Notes under the pieces: generated by a model
Seen by the model: the letters and a program-made list of their open reading frames with translations, nothing else
Told to the model about the DNA's origin: nothing
Databases searched by the model: none
Assembly (NCBI RefSeq): GCF_900116105.1
Contig: NZ_FPAC01000001.1
Coordinates: forward strand, 1,788,862-1,852,861
Source of the DNA: Paenibacillus sp. 453mf
Lineage (GTDB): Bacteria > Bacillota > Bacilli > Paenibacillales > Paenibacillaceae
DNA length: 64,000 nt
Direction: 5' to 3'
Part shown: positions 54,474 to 63,550 of the stretch, one piece after another
Numbering within the stretch: position 1 is the first letter of the stretch
Layout of the letters: every line of letters begins with the position of its first letter
Translations under genes and position numbers: made by a program

Positions 54474-54614
54474 ATGCTTGAGGAGATGAACTCTGTCTTT
54501 ACAAAAACGTATGAGGGGATCAAACTGAAACCAGAGGATCGAATAGAAATAGACAGGTCCTATACCTCACTGCCGATACAAACCTATCGTTTTAGTTATC
54601 ATACGCAACCGTAA
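54474..54614 (+). pseudogene. Short frame, probable remnant of a gene 3' end
   Basis: A 46-codon frame (ATG 54474, internal ATG 54486 touching a GAGGAG) reads 'LEEMNSVFTKTYEGIKLKPE' and 'RSYTSLPIQTYRFSYHTQP', protein-like in composition, and is followed five bases later by a good terminator. There is no convincing ribosome site. It is more likely the C-terminal remnant of a longer gene than a functional small protein. Family not recognised. Confidence 0.3.
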
Positions 54615-54618
54615 TAAA

Positions 54619-54650
54619 GAAAAACGCAGTCCAATCCGGCTGCGTTTTTC
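54619..54650 (+). terminator. Terminator after the 54474-54614 frame
   Basis: A 10-bp perfect stem AAAAACGCAG (54620-54629) with CTGCGTTTTT (54640-54649), usable on both strands. Confidence 0.75.
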
Positions 54651-55008
54651 CTATTTATAGCTCACCATTTACGTCGTAGTCCTGTGTTTGTATCTGTCTT
54701 CCTTCATATCTTCTGGTACAGGGTCCTGTTGAAAATGGACGATAACGATAGAGGTTAATGATAGTGGAATCCCCTTTATATGGAGTAACTCAAGCCATTG
54801 AGCAACCCCTTTGTGATAAAAATCTATAATAGTGAAAACCACAAACTATTAAACCTTTTCACCAGCAAAATTTCCTTAATATCCTATTTTTTCTTAATGG
54901 AATTGATCAAATCAAAATTCATAGGTAAATTTATCTAGAAGTTATTTCGTATCCGCCGCGGGTCAGGTATAATTTGTCTATTAAATATTGCAAGAAGGTG
55001 AACGAAGC

Positions 55009-55767
55009 ATGTCCCATGAATCCATTCTCGTACTGGACGACGAGCTTGAGATCAGTGAACTCATCCGATTATATCTGGAGAGAGAACAGTATAACGTAAC
55101 TACCGTAAGTACCGGGCAGGCAGCCATTCAAGCCGTTTACGAGCTGCGGCCTGATTTGATTATTCTTGATATTCTGCTTCCCGATATGGACGGTTTGGAA
55201 ATTTGTCGACAGATTAGAGATCATACTCCTGCGCCCATTCTCTTCTTAAGCTGCAAAGGTGAAGACTGGGATAAGATCAGCGGATTGAGCGTAGGAGCTG
55301 ATGATTACATGACCAAGCCGTTTAGTCCTGGAGAACTGGTTGCCAGGGTCAAGGCACATCTCCGTCGGGTTCATCGACAGCCTCAGCCTGTACTCACCAG
55401 CAATGAAGTCATAAATGATACTCATATTCTGAACTTCGGTGATTTGATAATTAATGAATCGACGCATGAAGTACATATTCGCGGAACAGCCGTGCAGCTG
55501 TCTGCTACCGAATTCAATATCCTCCATAAACTAGCTTGCCAGCCGGGACGTGTATTCCCTACTGAACAGCTGTTTGACTTTATATGGGGAGCAGATCACT
55601 ATGGCGACACCAGAACAGTAATGGTACACATCAGCAATTTACGCAAAAAAATCGAAGCAAATCCATCAATGCCGCAATATATCCAGACCGTGCGCGGAGT
55701 GGGTTATAAATTCCTCGCACAGCCGGCTGCTCCTAGTTCTCAAGTAATAAAGGGAAGTTTTACATAG
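55009..55767 (+). CDS. OmpR/PhoB-family response regulator
   Basis: A 252-residue two-domain regulator: receiver (residues 1-~120; acidic pocket D10-D11, phosphoacceptor D54 in 'LIILDILLPDMDG', K103 in 'MTKPF') and C-terminal winged helix (~150-245; 'LSATEFNILHKLACQPGRVF', 'VMVHISNLRKKIEANP', 'TVRGVGYKF'). ATG 55009 is chosen after AAGGTGAA. Its 3' end overlaps the convergent histidine kinase gene by 28 bp, so the two are neighbours but not an operon. The kinase is the obvious phosphodonor; targets may carry 11-bp-spaced direct repeats as at 63377-63450. Confidence 0.92.
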   Translation: MSHESILVLDDELEISELIRLYLEREQYNVTTVSTGQAAIQAVYELRPDLIILDILLPDMDGLEICRQIRDHTPAPILFLSCKGEDWDKISGLSVGADDYMTKPFSPGELVARVKAHLRRVHRQPQPVLTSNEVINDTHILNFGDLIINESTHEVHIRGTAVQLSATEFNILHKLACQPGRVFPTEQLFDFIWGADHYGDTRTVMVHISNLRKKIEANPSMPQYIQTVRGVGYKFLAQPAAPSSQVIKGSFT

Positions 55768-58700
55768 AAAGTACTGCCTTGACCCAGTGAACTCTCTACC
55801 CAAATCTCACCGTCATGCAATTGAACAATTTCTTTGGCTATAGCAAGTCCAAGTCCACTTCCTCCATACTTTGAATTTCGGGATTTCGAAGCTCGATAGA
55901 ACCTTTCAAATACATAAGGTATATCTGCTTCCGAGATCCCTACCCCTGTATCCTTCACCTGTACAATTAAATGATGCCCCTCCTCACTCATGACTGCCGA
56001 CAAAGTAATCGAACCCTCTTGAGACGTATGATTGATGGCGTTACTGATCAAATTCGTAAACACCTGTCCCATTCGCTCCCGATCCACCAAAATTTGCATG
56101 TCTTCCCTATTTGATATATCCATCACAGTAGGATCAAGACTTATAATATATTGGATTCCAGACTGCTCAATATCAAGCTCATACTTCTGTGATAACCACT
56201 GTACGAACACCCCTGTATGCATTGGGGTCTTCGTCATGGTTAATTGCTTGGCTTCCATTCGGCTCAGCTGCACCAAATCTTTAAATAATCGTTGTATGCT
56301 TAGAACTCTGGAATGAATAACCTTTAAATACTTGCGCTGCTGTTCTTCTTCCGTTACGACACGGTCCAGAATAGCTTCAACATAGCCTTGAATTGAGGTC
56401 AGCGGTGTTCCAAGATCATGCGATATGTTAGCGAGCAGCTTCCGCCGGTCATTCTCCATCTGCATCAATTCTTCTGTTCGTTCTTTAACCTTATGCTCCA
56501 GTGTCGATATCAATTTTGCATGCTCGATGGATATCGCAGCCTGACCTGCCAGCATATGTACAACCATTCTCCGTTCATCGTTAAATACATGAGAAGTAAA
56601 CCGATTCTCCAAGTACACAATCGCATTTAAAGTACCCTGATGCAGTATCGGAATGCACAAGATGGAACGTACTTCATTGTTTTGTATATACGGATCTTTG
56701 ACAAACAATCCTTGCCTTGAAGCATCATCAAGCACTACGTCCTCACTTGTCCTCGCTGTATATTGCACTATGGACAATGGAATTTCCTTGTAGATATGGA
56801 TCTCCTCGGCCGCTGTATGTCTGGCTGTACCATCTCCAACTCTGCCCCCACCTTCCCCTTCAGCTTCTACATAGAGACCCTCAGCTTGTTTAACAACGAG
56901 TACGCCTCTCGTTGCTCCTGATATCTGAATTAGGATCGTCATAATTTTTTCAAGCAGCGTCTGAAGCACGATTTCTTGAGATAGAGCTTGAGATACCCCC
57001 ATTATGGCTTCCAGATCCAGAAAATCTGTCGATATTGTGGTGGTCGTGTTATACGAGCCTGATTTAAATTCTGGATAAGCATCTCCGATTCTTCTCACTT
57101 TGTTCACGACACCCCACTGCTCATATAAATGATAAGCCTCCGCCATGGACATTCTGCCAGCCGTCATCCGGCCTTCAGCTACATAGAAGCTTGCCAGGCG
57201 TTCAGCGGCGATTGCGTTAAAATGATGAAACCCGTTAACTCGGGCCCCCTCCACCGCCAATTCAAAATTTCTCTCGGCCTGCTTTAACTTTTTCTCAACA
57301 CGATACCTTTCCGCTTTGACGAGCAGATAGAGGTGCTGATAGTTCTCAGGTGCTTCTAGCGCCCAGCGATATAATTTGCGTTCACACTGACGCGCTTCCT
57401 GAAGCAGCACTTTCCTTCTATCATTGGTTCCATGCTCAATCAGGGAGTATAGGGTTAATGCTGTGTATATTTCATGCTCTACTCTGTGAAACAAACCGAA
57501 CGAAGCAGCAAGCGCTCCCTTTGATCTTCGTGACATCTCATACGCGGTTTCATAGTCCCCTGATAGGTAGGACAACATCATTTTTTTCATATAAAAGACC
57601 TGGATCACGACCTGGTTCTGAATCCCCTCAAGTTCTTTGATCCATGTTTCTTCCTCTATTTCACATTCAGAGAGCATAACGTTCGGTCCGTAGCTGTCTA
57701 TGAGGCGAATATGTGTCTTCCGGACCAATTCAATCATATGTACCGTCTCTGGATTTCCCGTTTGTCTCAAGAAAGGCAGATGCCTGTCCGCTTCTTCAAT
57801 CCAACGCTCAGAAGGGAGGCCGAGAAAATCATGAGCAAGTAGTATATAAGTTATTGCATAACCCGCAAAGACCAGATCCCCTGCTTCCATTCCGGCATGA
57901 TAAGATGTCCATAAGTCGTCAACAGAGTTGCGCAAGTGACGTTTCCAAGGAGAAATAAATACGGCAAAGGTAAAATGTGTCTTGCAACGAAGTCCTGGAT
58001 GCTTAAACTGGTTGCTAAGCTCTACACCATAACAACCAAGCTCATAGCCACGGCTATATTGTCCGTATCCCGATCCTAACAACAGACCCAATGCGTTATA
58101 AGCATTAGACGATTCTGTAAAATTGCCGTGATGGATCGAATACTTGACGATCGTTAGCATCATGTTCAAATATAAAGTCGGATTGACGAAATAAGCAGAT
58201 GTCGCTGTGTCCATCAGCAGTTTCATCTGACTTCTGTTTTCATCCTGAATCAAGGAAGCGCGTGAGCTTCTCTTTTCTCTGCTTCCTTTCCTAACTCGTT
58301 GGAATATAATATCCAAGAGTGACAGATGCAGTGAGCCTTGACCTGGAGCAGAATTTAACTGAAGTCCAAATATATGGTTCAGCCCTTCCATACCCATAGA
58401 TATCGTTCTTTCGTGTTGTCCGCTCTGCGTATATTGATTAATCATGACGGTGTAGACGTCTGCACGGTTGATTGGATTCTTCGCCAGCTTGAGCATATCT
58501 GCAAAGCCTTGTTCCGTTTCTTCAAATCTTCCTTGCAGGGAGTTTGATTCCCATCTTCCGAGAAATAAACTGAATGCCAATTCGTAAGAATGCTTCCAAT
58601 CATGCTCTTCTAGAAGCTCGATACCGCATGAATACCATTCTGCTGCCGAATCGTATGCACCAGAAGCTTTGGCTTGCTCCGCAGCTAGCTGGAAGATCTG

Positions 58701-60896
58701 TGCAATGTGCAGCTTCTCCCGCTCGTCCATCAGTAATGGCAAGCCCAGCCGATAATGATGTGCCGATAGAAATAGTCGCTCCTCACCTTCTCCTGTTGTA
58801 CTGCGCTCAATGAGTCTCGCAGTCTGAAGATGAATTTGCTGCTTCTCCTCCATATGCAAGAGATGATAGAAGAAATTCCGAATTCGATCATGAAGGAAAG
58901 TATATTCGTGTGGTCCAGACGGAGCAATTAATCTTAAGTCAACTAACGGATTCAATTGAAGTTGAAGCTGTGCCTTCTCAATTTGCAATAGATTGGCCAG
59001 GAGCTCCGAATCAAATCTGTCAGCGATACATGAAGCATATTTCAACGTTTCCTTCTCGCATTCTGCCAATTGATCAATTCGCTGCAAGAGGAAGCCTGAC
59101 ATCTGGTCAGATACTTTCGTCGTTAACAGCTGTTCTTCATTCCACATCCAGGTTCTTGAATCCTCATCCAAGCTCATCAAATTCTGCTCGATAAGACCAT
59201 ATATAAATTGTTTCACATCAAATGGGATACCTCCGGTATATTCCATCACGATCTTCTGGAAGCGATTCGATTGCTGTATTCCTGACCCAAATGTATCTAG
59301 CAGCAGTGCTTTCAATATGTCTTCATCCATAGGAGCCAGTGTAATAAGCTCGGTTCTCTCTATAGTTGAACTAAGCTCTCCCACAAACCATCTAAGTAAA
59401 TGCTCCTTCTCCCAATCCTCCACACGATACGCACCGATCAGCATCAGTGAAGGAGCGTTTGACGCCGTCATCAAAAAGTGCAAGAGCTGCAGCGAGCCAG
59501 GGTCCGCCCACTGAAGATCATCCACGAACCATACAATCGGCCTGTGCTCTGTCAAGCATTCCAGCAGTTGAAATACCGCAAAATGCAGACGATTCTTCGC
59601 TTCTGCAGCTGATAGTGCCGTAAGGGATTCCGCTGCATCTTGAGGACCAATAATCCACTCTAATTCAGGCAGCATATGAACAAGCACACGAGTGCTCTCC
59701 TTAAGCTTCTGGGTAATTCGATCCCTCCATACAGCAAGCTCATCTTCTGTTTCGGACGATAGGGAGCGTAATATTTCACGCAAGCCTTGAAGTACACCAC
59801 TGTAAGGAACCTGACGCTTTAAGACATCAAATTTACCGGATACAAACAGTCCTCCGCCAAGGGTAACATCCAGCATCAGTTCTTGGACCAAGCTGGACTT
59901 GCCTGAACCAGCAAGCCCGCTTACCATCGCACATTCACTACTTCCAAACTGAAGGCGTTCGTATAGTTTTCTAAGTCTGGCTGCCTCGGTATCTCGACCA
60001 TACAGGCCGCTTGGTATGTAGAAGACGTCTTTCTTATCCTGATCACCAATGACAAATTCAGTTACGTATCCATGCTCCTCCAGTTGTTTGAGGCAGCAGA
60101 ATAGATCATGCTCCAAGCCTTGTGCACTTTGATATCTGTCCTCTGGGTTCTTGGACAAGCATTTCATAATGATGTCGGACAAGACTGCAGGGATTCGAGC
60201 ATCCAGATGAGAAGGCGGTATCGGTGTCCGCGCCAAATGACAATACACCCATTCCATCGGCGATTCTGCCTGGAACAGTGGAACACCTGTGAGCATTTCG
60301 TAAAAGGTCGCCCCAAGTGAATATAGGTCGGTTCTATAATCCACCATACGGTTCATCCGGCCGGTCTGCTCTGGAGACATATAGGACAGGGTTCCTTCTA
60401 ATTGTCCATATGCAGTCGATCTTACATACTCGGATCGAAACCGGCTCGCAATACCCAGATCTGTAATCCACACACTGTAGCTCTCCGGCTCCACAATAAT
60501 GTTTCTTGGTTTAATATCCTTATGAATAATTCGATGTCTATGCAATTGTCCAACGATGGATGCAATGGAGATTGCAATCTCAAGAGTAGCTTCCAGCGTT
60601 AGAGAATTTTCTTTTATTAATTGCTGAAGGGATATGCCCCCATTATCCTCAAGTACGAGTGCATATCCACTATAGTAGGGAATCAATTCAATAGATTTGA
60701 CGATCCCTTTTATAGGAAGACTGCTGATCATGTCGTATTCTTGCTTCAATCTTTGCCATTCTTCTGCAATAGGAGGTTCTGTTCTTGGTACTTTAAGTAT
60801 GTATTTCTGATCATTCTTGCTGGACCGCGCTCGAAAAACGCTTGCATACTTCCCGTCATTCAATCGTTCGTAACTGGAATATTCGCCAATTCTCAT
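55740..60896 (-). CDS. Ser/Thr kinase - ATPase - GAF - histidine kinase fusion (HstK-like)
   Basis: A 1718-residue cytoplasmic fusion. Order: Ser/Thr kinase domain (~1-265; ATP lysine K35 in 'YILKVP', catalytic D127 in 'HKDIKPRN', metal motif DLG at 146-148 instead of DFG, 'GTLSYMSPEQTGR'); AAA/STAND ATPase (~300-600; Walker A 'GLAGSGKSS' 327-335, Walker B 'PIVWFVDDLQWAD'); helical TPR-like region (~700-1230); GAF domain (~1285-1440); coiled coil and histidine kinase core (H1493 in 'NISHDLGTPLTSI', N-box 'NLISNAINH', 'DTGVGI', 'GGSGLGLAI'). Both kinase types look active. This architecture is best known from cyanobacteria (HstK). ATG 60896 follows AAGGTG. No transmembrane segment, so the signal is intracellular, probably sensed by GAF or TPR. 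Confidence 0.92.
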   Translation of the reverse strand: MRIGEYSSYERLNDGKYASVFRARSSKNDQKYILKVPRTEPPIAEEWQRLKQEYDMISSLPIKGIVKSIELIPYYSGYALVLEDNGGISLQQLIKENSLTLEATLEIAISIASIVGQLHRHRIIHKDIKPRNIIVEPESYSVWITDLGIASRFRSEYVRSTAYGQLEGTLSYMSPEQTGRMNRMVDYRTDLYSLGATFYEMLTGVPLFQAESPMEWVYCHLARTPIPPSHLDARIPAVLSDIIMKCLSKNPEDRYQSAQGLEHDLFCCLKQLEEHGYVTEFVIGDQDKKDVFYIPSGLYGRDTEAARLRKLYERLQFGSSECAMVSGLAGSGKSSLVQELMLDVTLGGGLFVSGKFDVLKRQVPYSGVLQGLREILRSLSSETEDELAVWRDRITQKLKESTRVLVHMLPELEWIIGPQDAAESLTALSAAEAKNRLHFAVFQLLECLTEHRPIVWFVDDLQWADPGSLQLLHFLMTASNAPSLMLIGAYRVEDWEKEHLLRWFVGELSSTIERTELITLAPMDEDILKALLLDTFGSGIQQSNRFQKIVMEYTGGIPFDVKQFIYGLIEQNLMSLDEDSRTWMWNEEQLLTTKVSDQMSGFLLQRIDQLAECEKETLKYASCIADRFDSELLANLLQIEKAQLQLQLNPLVDLRLIAPSGPHEYTFLHDRIRNFFYHLLHMEEKQQIHLQTARLIERSTTGEGEERLFLSAHHYRLGLPLLMDEREKLHIAQIFQLAAEQAKASGAYDSAAEWYSCGIELLEEHDWKHSYELAFSLFLGRWESNSLQGRFEETEQGFADMLKLAKNPINRADVYTVMINQYTQSGQHERTISMGMEGLNHIFGLQLNSAPGQGSLHLSLLDIIFQRVRKGSREKRSSRASLIQDENRSQMKLLMDTATSAYFVNPTLYLNMMLTIVKYSIHHGNFTESSNAYNALGLLLGSGYGQYSRGYELGCYGVELSNQFKHPGLRCKTHFTFAVFISPWKRHLRNSVDDLWTSYHAGMEAGDLVFAGYAITYILLAHDFLGLPSERWIEEADRHLPFLRQTGNPETVHMIELVRKTHIRLIDSYGPNVMLSECEIEEETWIKELEGIQNQVVIQVFYMKKMMLSYLSGDYETAYEMSRRSKGALAASFGLFHRVEHEIYTALTLYSLIEHGTNDRRKVLLQEARQCERKLYRWALEAPENYQHLYLLVKAERYRVEKKLKQAERNFELAVEGARVNGFHHFNAIAAERLASFYVAEGRMTAGRMSMAEAYHLYEQWGVVNKVRRIGDAYPEFKSGSYNTTTTISTDFLDLEAIMGVSQALSQEIVLQTLLEKIMTILIQISGATRGVLVVKQAEGLYVEAEGEGGGRVGDGTARHTAAEEIHIYKEIPLSIVQYTARTSEDVVLDDASRQGLFVKDPYIQNNEVRSILCIPILHQGTLNAIVYLENRFTSHVFNDERRMVVHMLAGQAAISIEHAKLISTLEHKVKERTEELMQMENDRRKLLANISHDLGTPLTSIQGYVEAILDRVVTEEEQQRKYLKVIHSRVLSIQRLFKDLVQLSRMEAKQLTMTKTPMHTGVFVQWLSQKYELDIEQSGIQYIISLDPTVMDISNREDMQILVDRERMGQVFTNLISNAINHTSQEGSITLSAVMSEEGHHLIVQVKDTGVGISEADIPYVFERFYRASKSRNSKYGGSGLGLAIAKEIVQLHDGEIWVESSLGQGSTFYVKLPFIT

Positions 60897-61005
60897 CTTC
60901 TTCACCTTTTCACTTATACTTATGGCAGTGGCTTTGAGATCATTATACGTAAAAGCGTTGTCAGTGAGAAGAAGATTACTTCCATTATTCTACAAAAAAA
61001 TCTGT

Positions 61006-62184
61006 TTACATTACCCCGAGTTCGGACCACGACATCGAAAAATAATGATTGGACTCTCCCCTGAAAATCATGGCTTGGTTCGTTGGATTCGCCATGATAT
61101 CGACAATATATCTCGCTCCGAACTTATCCCAACGTTTAATCAGGTTCCCATCGGAATCATACACGACAATGGCCATCCCCATTCGATGATCTGCGTAGCT
61201 AAGCGGCCAATAGGTATAGCTATTGGATCTCAATACAGGATAGATATCCTTGAGTTCATAGGTGTCCGGTGAAGACAAACTCAGTGCCTTCAGATCAGCC
61301 GGAATTGATGGCAAGGATTGTATTGGCACTTGTTCTATATGAAATGCCCGCTGAGGCTCAGGAGAAGCAGTTGGGATAATATCGTCCTCCGTCCATGAAG
61401 CACGAGATTGATCTGCTTGATTCAATTGATGCACAGCATCAGACAGCTGAATCGAGTTTGCCTTAAGGACTGCCGGCTCTGCGAAGTTCCGAATCATGTG
61501 CTGCACCGCGGTCTCAGTAACGGCATCACCTCGGTCCTGCATTTGATCTAATTCATACTTAATGTAGGTCATAGAGCGGATGATGATATCTAGTCGATTC
61601 AAGGCCAGTAGCTTCATTGCTCGAACCTGATTCAGATGATGAATGCTTCTGCGCAGTTTATTTCCCAGAACCATCTGCTCAACCCCTTTGAGTGCAGTAC
61701 GAATTCCAGCGGCCGCAAGAGATACGACAGCACTTGCAATTAAAGTGCCTGCAGCCAGACCTACGCTAATCTCCCCACCGAAGACTGAGACCGCAGTCAT
61801 ATCAGCCATTTCAGAATCCAGTATCTCGGATCTGATGAGGAGAGCTGTAACTTCTGGAGCAAGGAATTGGATTGAGGCCATAACTGCAGCAGCGCTCACC
61901 AATAGGTTGGATATTCTTAATGTCTCGCAGCTCATCGCTGAATCATGTTTCAGTTCAGGCACCTTGCATATTTCATGAGCCTTAGTCTCAGGATAGATGT
62001 CATGATCTGTATATACCAGGGTTAGTTTATCATGGATCTCATGGCTTAATCCTTTGAAAAGCTCATGCTTCTCCTTCATTTGGTGAAGCAAGGATTCAAT
62101 ATCTGTATACAGCTCGATCCATCTAGCTTTGCGTTTGTGGTTGTTAGAGAATAAATTCGGCATATCATCATCCAACTCTTTCAT
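61006..62184 (-). CDS. Unknown protein with hydrophobic helical hairpin, pore-former-like layout
   Basis: About 392 residues (from ATG 62184; the frame is open to an ATG at 62268). An alpha-helical N-terminus (~1-90) precedes two hydrophobic segments (~94-118 'LLVSAAAVMASIQFLAPEV' and ~130-162 'VGLAAGTLIASAVVSLAAAG'), then long amphipathic helices ('LRRSIHHLNQVRAMKLLALN') and a C-terminal probable beta domain (~305-392, 'MGMAIVVYDSDGNLIKRWDK', 'GARYIVDI', 'SMSWSEL'). Helices flanking a hydrophobic hairpin recall ClyA/HBL-type alpha pore-forming proteins, but I recognise no family and see no signal peptide. Overlaps the lipase gene by ~17 bp, so the two are translationally coupled. Confidence 0.65.
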   Translation of the reverse strand: MKELDDDMPNLFSNNHKRKARWIELYTDIESLLHQMKEKHELFKGLSHEIHDKLTLVYTDHDIYPETKAHEICKVPELKHDSAMSCETLRISNLLVSAAAVMASIQFLAPEVTALLIRSEILDSEMADMTAVSVFGGEISVGLAAGTLIASAVVSLAAAGIRTALKGVEQMVLGNKLRRSIHHLNQVRAMKLLALNRLDIIIRSMTYIKYELDQMQDRGDAVTETAVQHMIRNFAEPAVLKANSIQLSDAVHQLNQADQSRASWTEDDIIPTASPEPQRAFHIEQVPIQSLPSIPADLKALSLSSPDTYELKDIYPVLRSNSYTYWPLSYADHRMGMAIVVYDSDGNLIKRWDKFGARYIVDIMANPTNQAMIFRGESNHYFSMSWSELGVM

Positions 62185-62989
62185 TATTCTGATCGTGCTC
62201 CAACTTGGATTGAGCGATACATGATAGATACGTTTCAAGCTTGTGATATTGGGTGATTCCTCGTCCAATTGCGGGATTGTTCAAGGAATTCACTGGATAT
62301 CCCGATTCAGGATGAACGTATCCCAGCTCGTAACTCGGCAGCTTCGGAACGATATCGGGCACATTATAAATACGAAACGTACGAGGGACTGCCTGTTCAT
62401 AGGTCTCTGTGAACACCCGATCGCCCACCATAGGTGAACCAAAAGTGTAAACTTCTGTATCTATATCGTAAAAAGCGGCTGCAAAAGCAGTAAGCATGGC
62501 TAATGCACCACCAAGACTATGGCCTGCAACAGTCAATTGAGAAGCATTCATTTCCTCAACATATGTAGTGAGCATCTGCTCCTTATTTGTAGCGGTACAG
62601 CATACCTTCAAGGAACGATACATCCTTGCGAATCCTTCCTCCACCTTGCCAATTCCTCCCGGTTCAGTATAGGACAGCAGGAAGAAATCGAAAACATCAG
62701 CCCATTCCAGCGCCTTGGCTGTCCCGCGAAATACGATCGCTTGTATTGAAGGATCGGTGATCGACTGAGCGATACAACCGATACAACCGATACAACCGAT
62801 ACATTGTTCCGAATGCCATTGAAATTTGGAAGGCTCAAGCGTAATATTCGCAATGATGCGCCAGTTGGATGGAGTAGAAATTTTAGGAAAAGCACTCGCA
62901 TTTGACGAACCGGCATCTCCTGTATATAAAGCCTTAATCATGTTCCCCCACCGCATTGCCTCATCTCGATTAAGCAAGGGCTTAACCAT
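62168..62989 (-). CDS. Class 3 (fungal-type) lipase
   Basis: A 273-residue alpha/beta hydrolase of the Lipase_3 family. The catalytic triad is visible: S158 in 'VAGHSLGGALA', D212 in 'NVPDIVPKLP' and H249 in 'TQYHKLETY'; 'IVFRGT' (residues 85-90) is the typical preceding strand. No signal peptide, so it is intracellular or exported by another route. A run of C-I-G repeats at residues 63-73 comes from a 9-bp tandem repeat in the DNA. The ATG at 62989 overlaps the upstream gene by 8 bases (site GGAG). Confidence 0.9.
   Translation of the reverse strand: MVKPLLNRDEAMRWGNMIKALYTGDAGSSNASAFPKISTPSNWRIIANITLEPSKFQWHSEQCIGCIGCIGCIAQSITDPSIQAIVFRGTAKALEWADVFDFFLLSYTEPGGIGKVEEGFARMYRSLKVCCTATNKEQMLTTYVEEMNASQLTVAGHSLGGALAMLTAFAAAFYDIDTEVYTFGSPMVGDRVFTETYEQAVPRTFRIYNVPDIVPKLPSYELGYVHPESGYPVNSLNNPAIGRGITQYHKLETYLSCIAQSKLEHDQNNERVG
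62770..62803 (+). repeat. 9-bp tandem repeat inside the lipase gene
   Basis: CGATACAAC is repeated three times without change plus seven further bases (62770-62796, then CGATACA). It encodes Cys-Ile-Gly units in the lipase. Confidence 0.9.
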
Positions 62990-63317
62990 AATTTACAGCT
63001 CCAATATGAGCTTCAATGACTCGTATCGTTTCGCCCATCGTTGAAGAGATCAGCTCTATACGCTCGATCCACTCCCCGGTCATCTCCTGTTCAAGCCTCA
63101 GTGCAAATACATGCAGAACGAAAGGTGCTAATAATGCATTTTCTTTAACGGGAATAGGGATATATACCTCACTTGTTACCGTTATCGGAGAACCCGGCTC
63201 AACTCTCCAGTCGTATCCGGTTGAACCCGAATCGTCTCTGACAGCAACAAACGTTTCCTCCCCTTTCGCCAATCTGACGATGACTTTTGTCACAGGAATT
63301 GATGGGGTATGCATCAT
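62982..63317 (-). CDS. Small beta-rich protein, first gene of the lipase operon
   Basis: A 111-residue protein (ATG 63317 after AAAGGAAG). It contains 'SGSTGYDWRVEPGSPITV', a loop reminiscent of the TTGY motif of chagasin/I42-type protease inhibitors, followed by alternating hydrophobic strands ('APFVLHVFALRLEQEMTGEW'). The other two inhibitor loops are not evident, so this likeness may be superficial. No signal peptide. It overlaps the lipase start by 8 bases, so the three genes form one operon behind the repeat array at 63377-63450. Confidence 0.65.
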   Translation of the reverse strand: MMHTPSIPVTKVIVRLAKGEETFVAVRDDSGSTGYDWRVEPGSPITVTSEVYIPIPVKENALLAPFVLHVFALRLEQEMTGEWIERIELISSTMGETIRVIEAHIGAVNYG

Positions 63318-63376
63318 AATCTTCCTTTCTATAATGGGGATCATCACTTAGTACTTATGATCTTACAAGAATCGGT

Positions 63377-63450
63377 TAAAGCTACGTTCAAGCCAATCTA
63401 AAGATTAGTTAAAGATCGTTCTTAAACGCTCTTTAACATAAGTTAAACCA
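63377..63450. promoter_or_regulatory. Array of hexamers at 11-bp period (PhoP/OmpR-type box)
   Basis: TTAAAG (63378), TTCAAG (63389), CTAAAG (63400) and TTAAAG (63411) start at exact 11-bp steps on the plus strand; TTAAAC follows at 63424 and 63445, slightly out of step. Four direct TTnAnA-like hexamers with 5-bp gaps are the form of a B. subtilis Pho box, bound by phosphorylated PhoP. The array is 60-130 bp upstream of the lipase operon. Confidence 0.6.
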
Positions 63451-63505
63451 TCACTTTAAAATGATGTGCATACTTTATCACGTAAAACGGCTAATTCTGA
63501 GTATA

Positions 63506-63533
63506 AAAAAACACCGTCTTTTACAAGACGATG
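63506..63533 (-). terminator. Terminator of the FAD-dependent oxidoreductase gene
   Basis: Stem CACCGTCTT with AAGACGATG (63512-63520 and 63525-63533, one wobble), followed by TTTTTTT on the minus strand. Confidence 0.75.
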
Positions 63534-63550
63534 CTTCGAGAATTAAGCAA

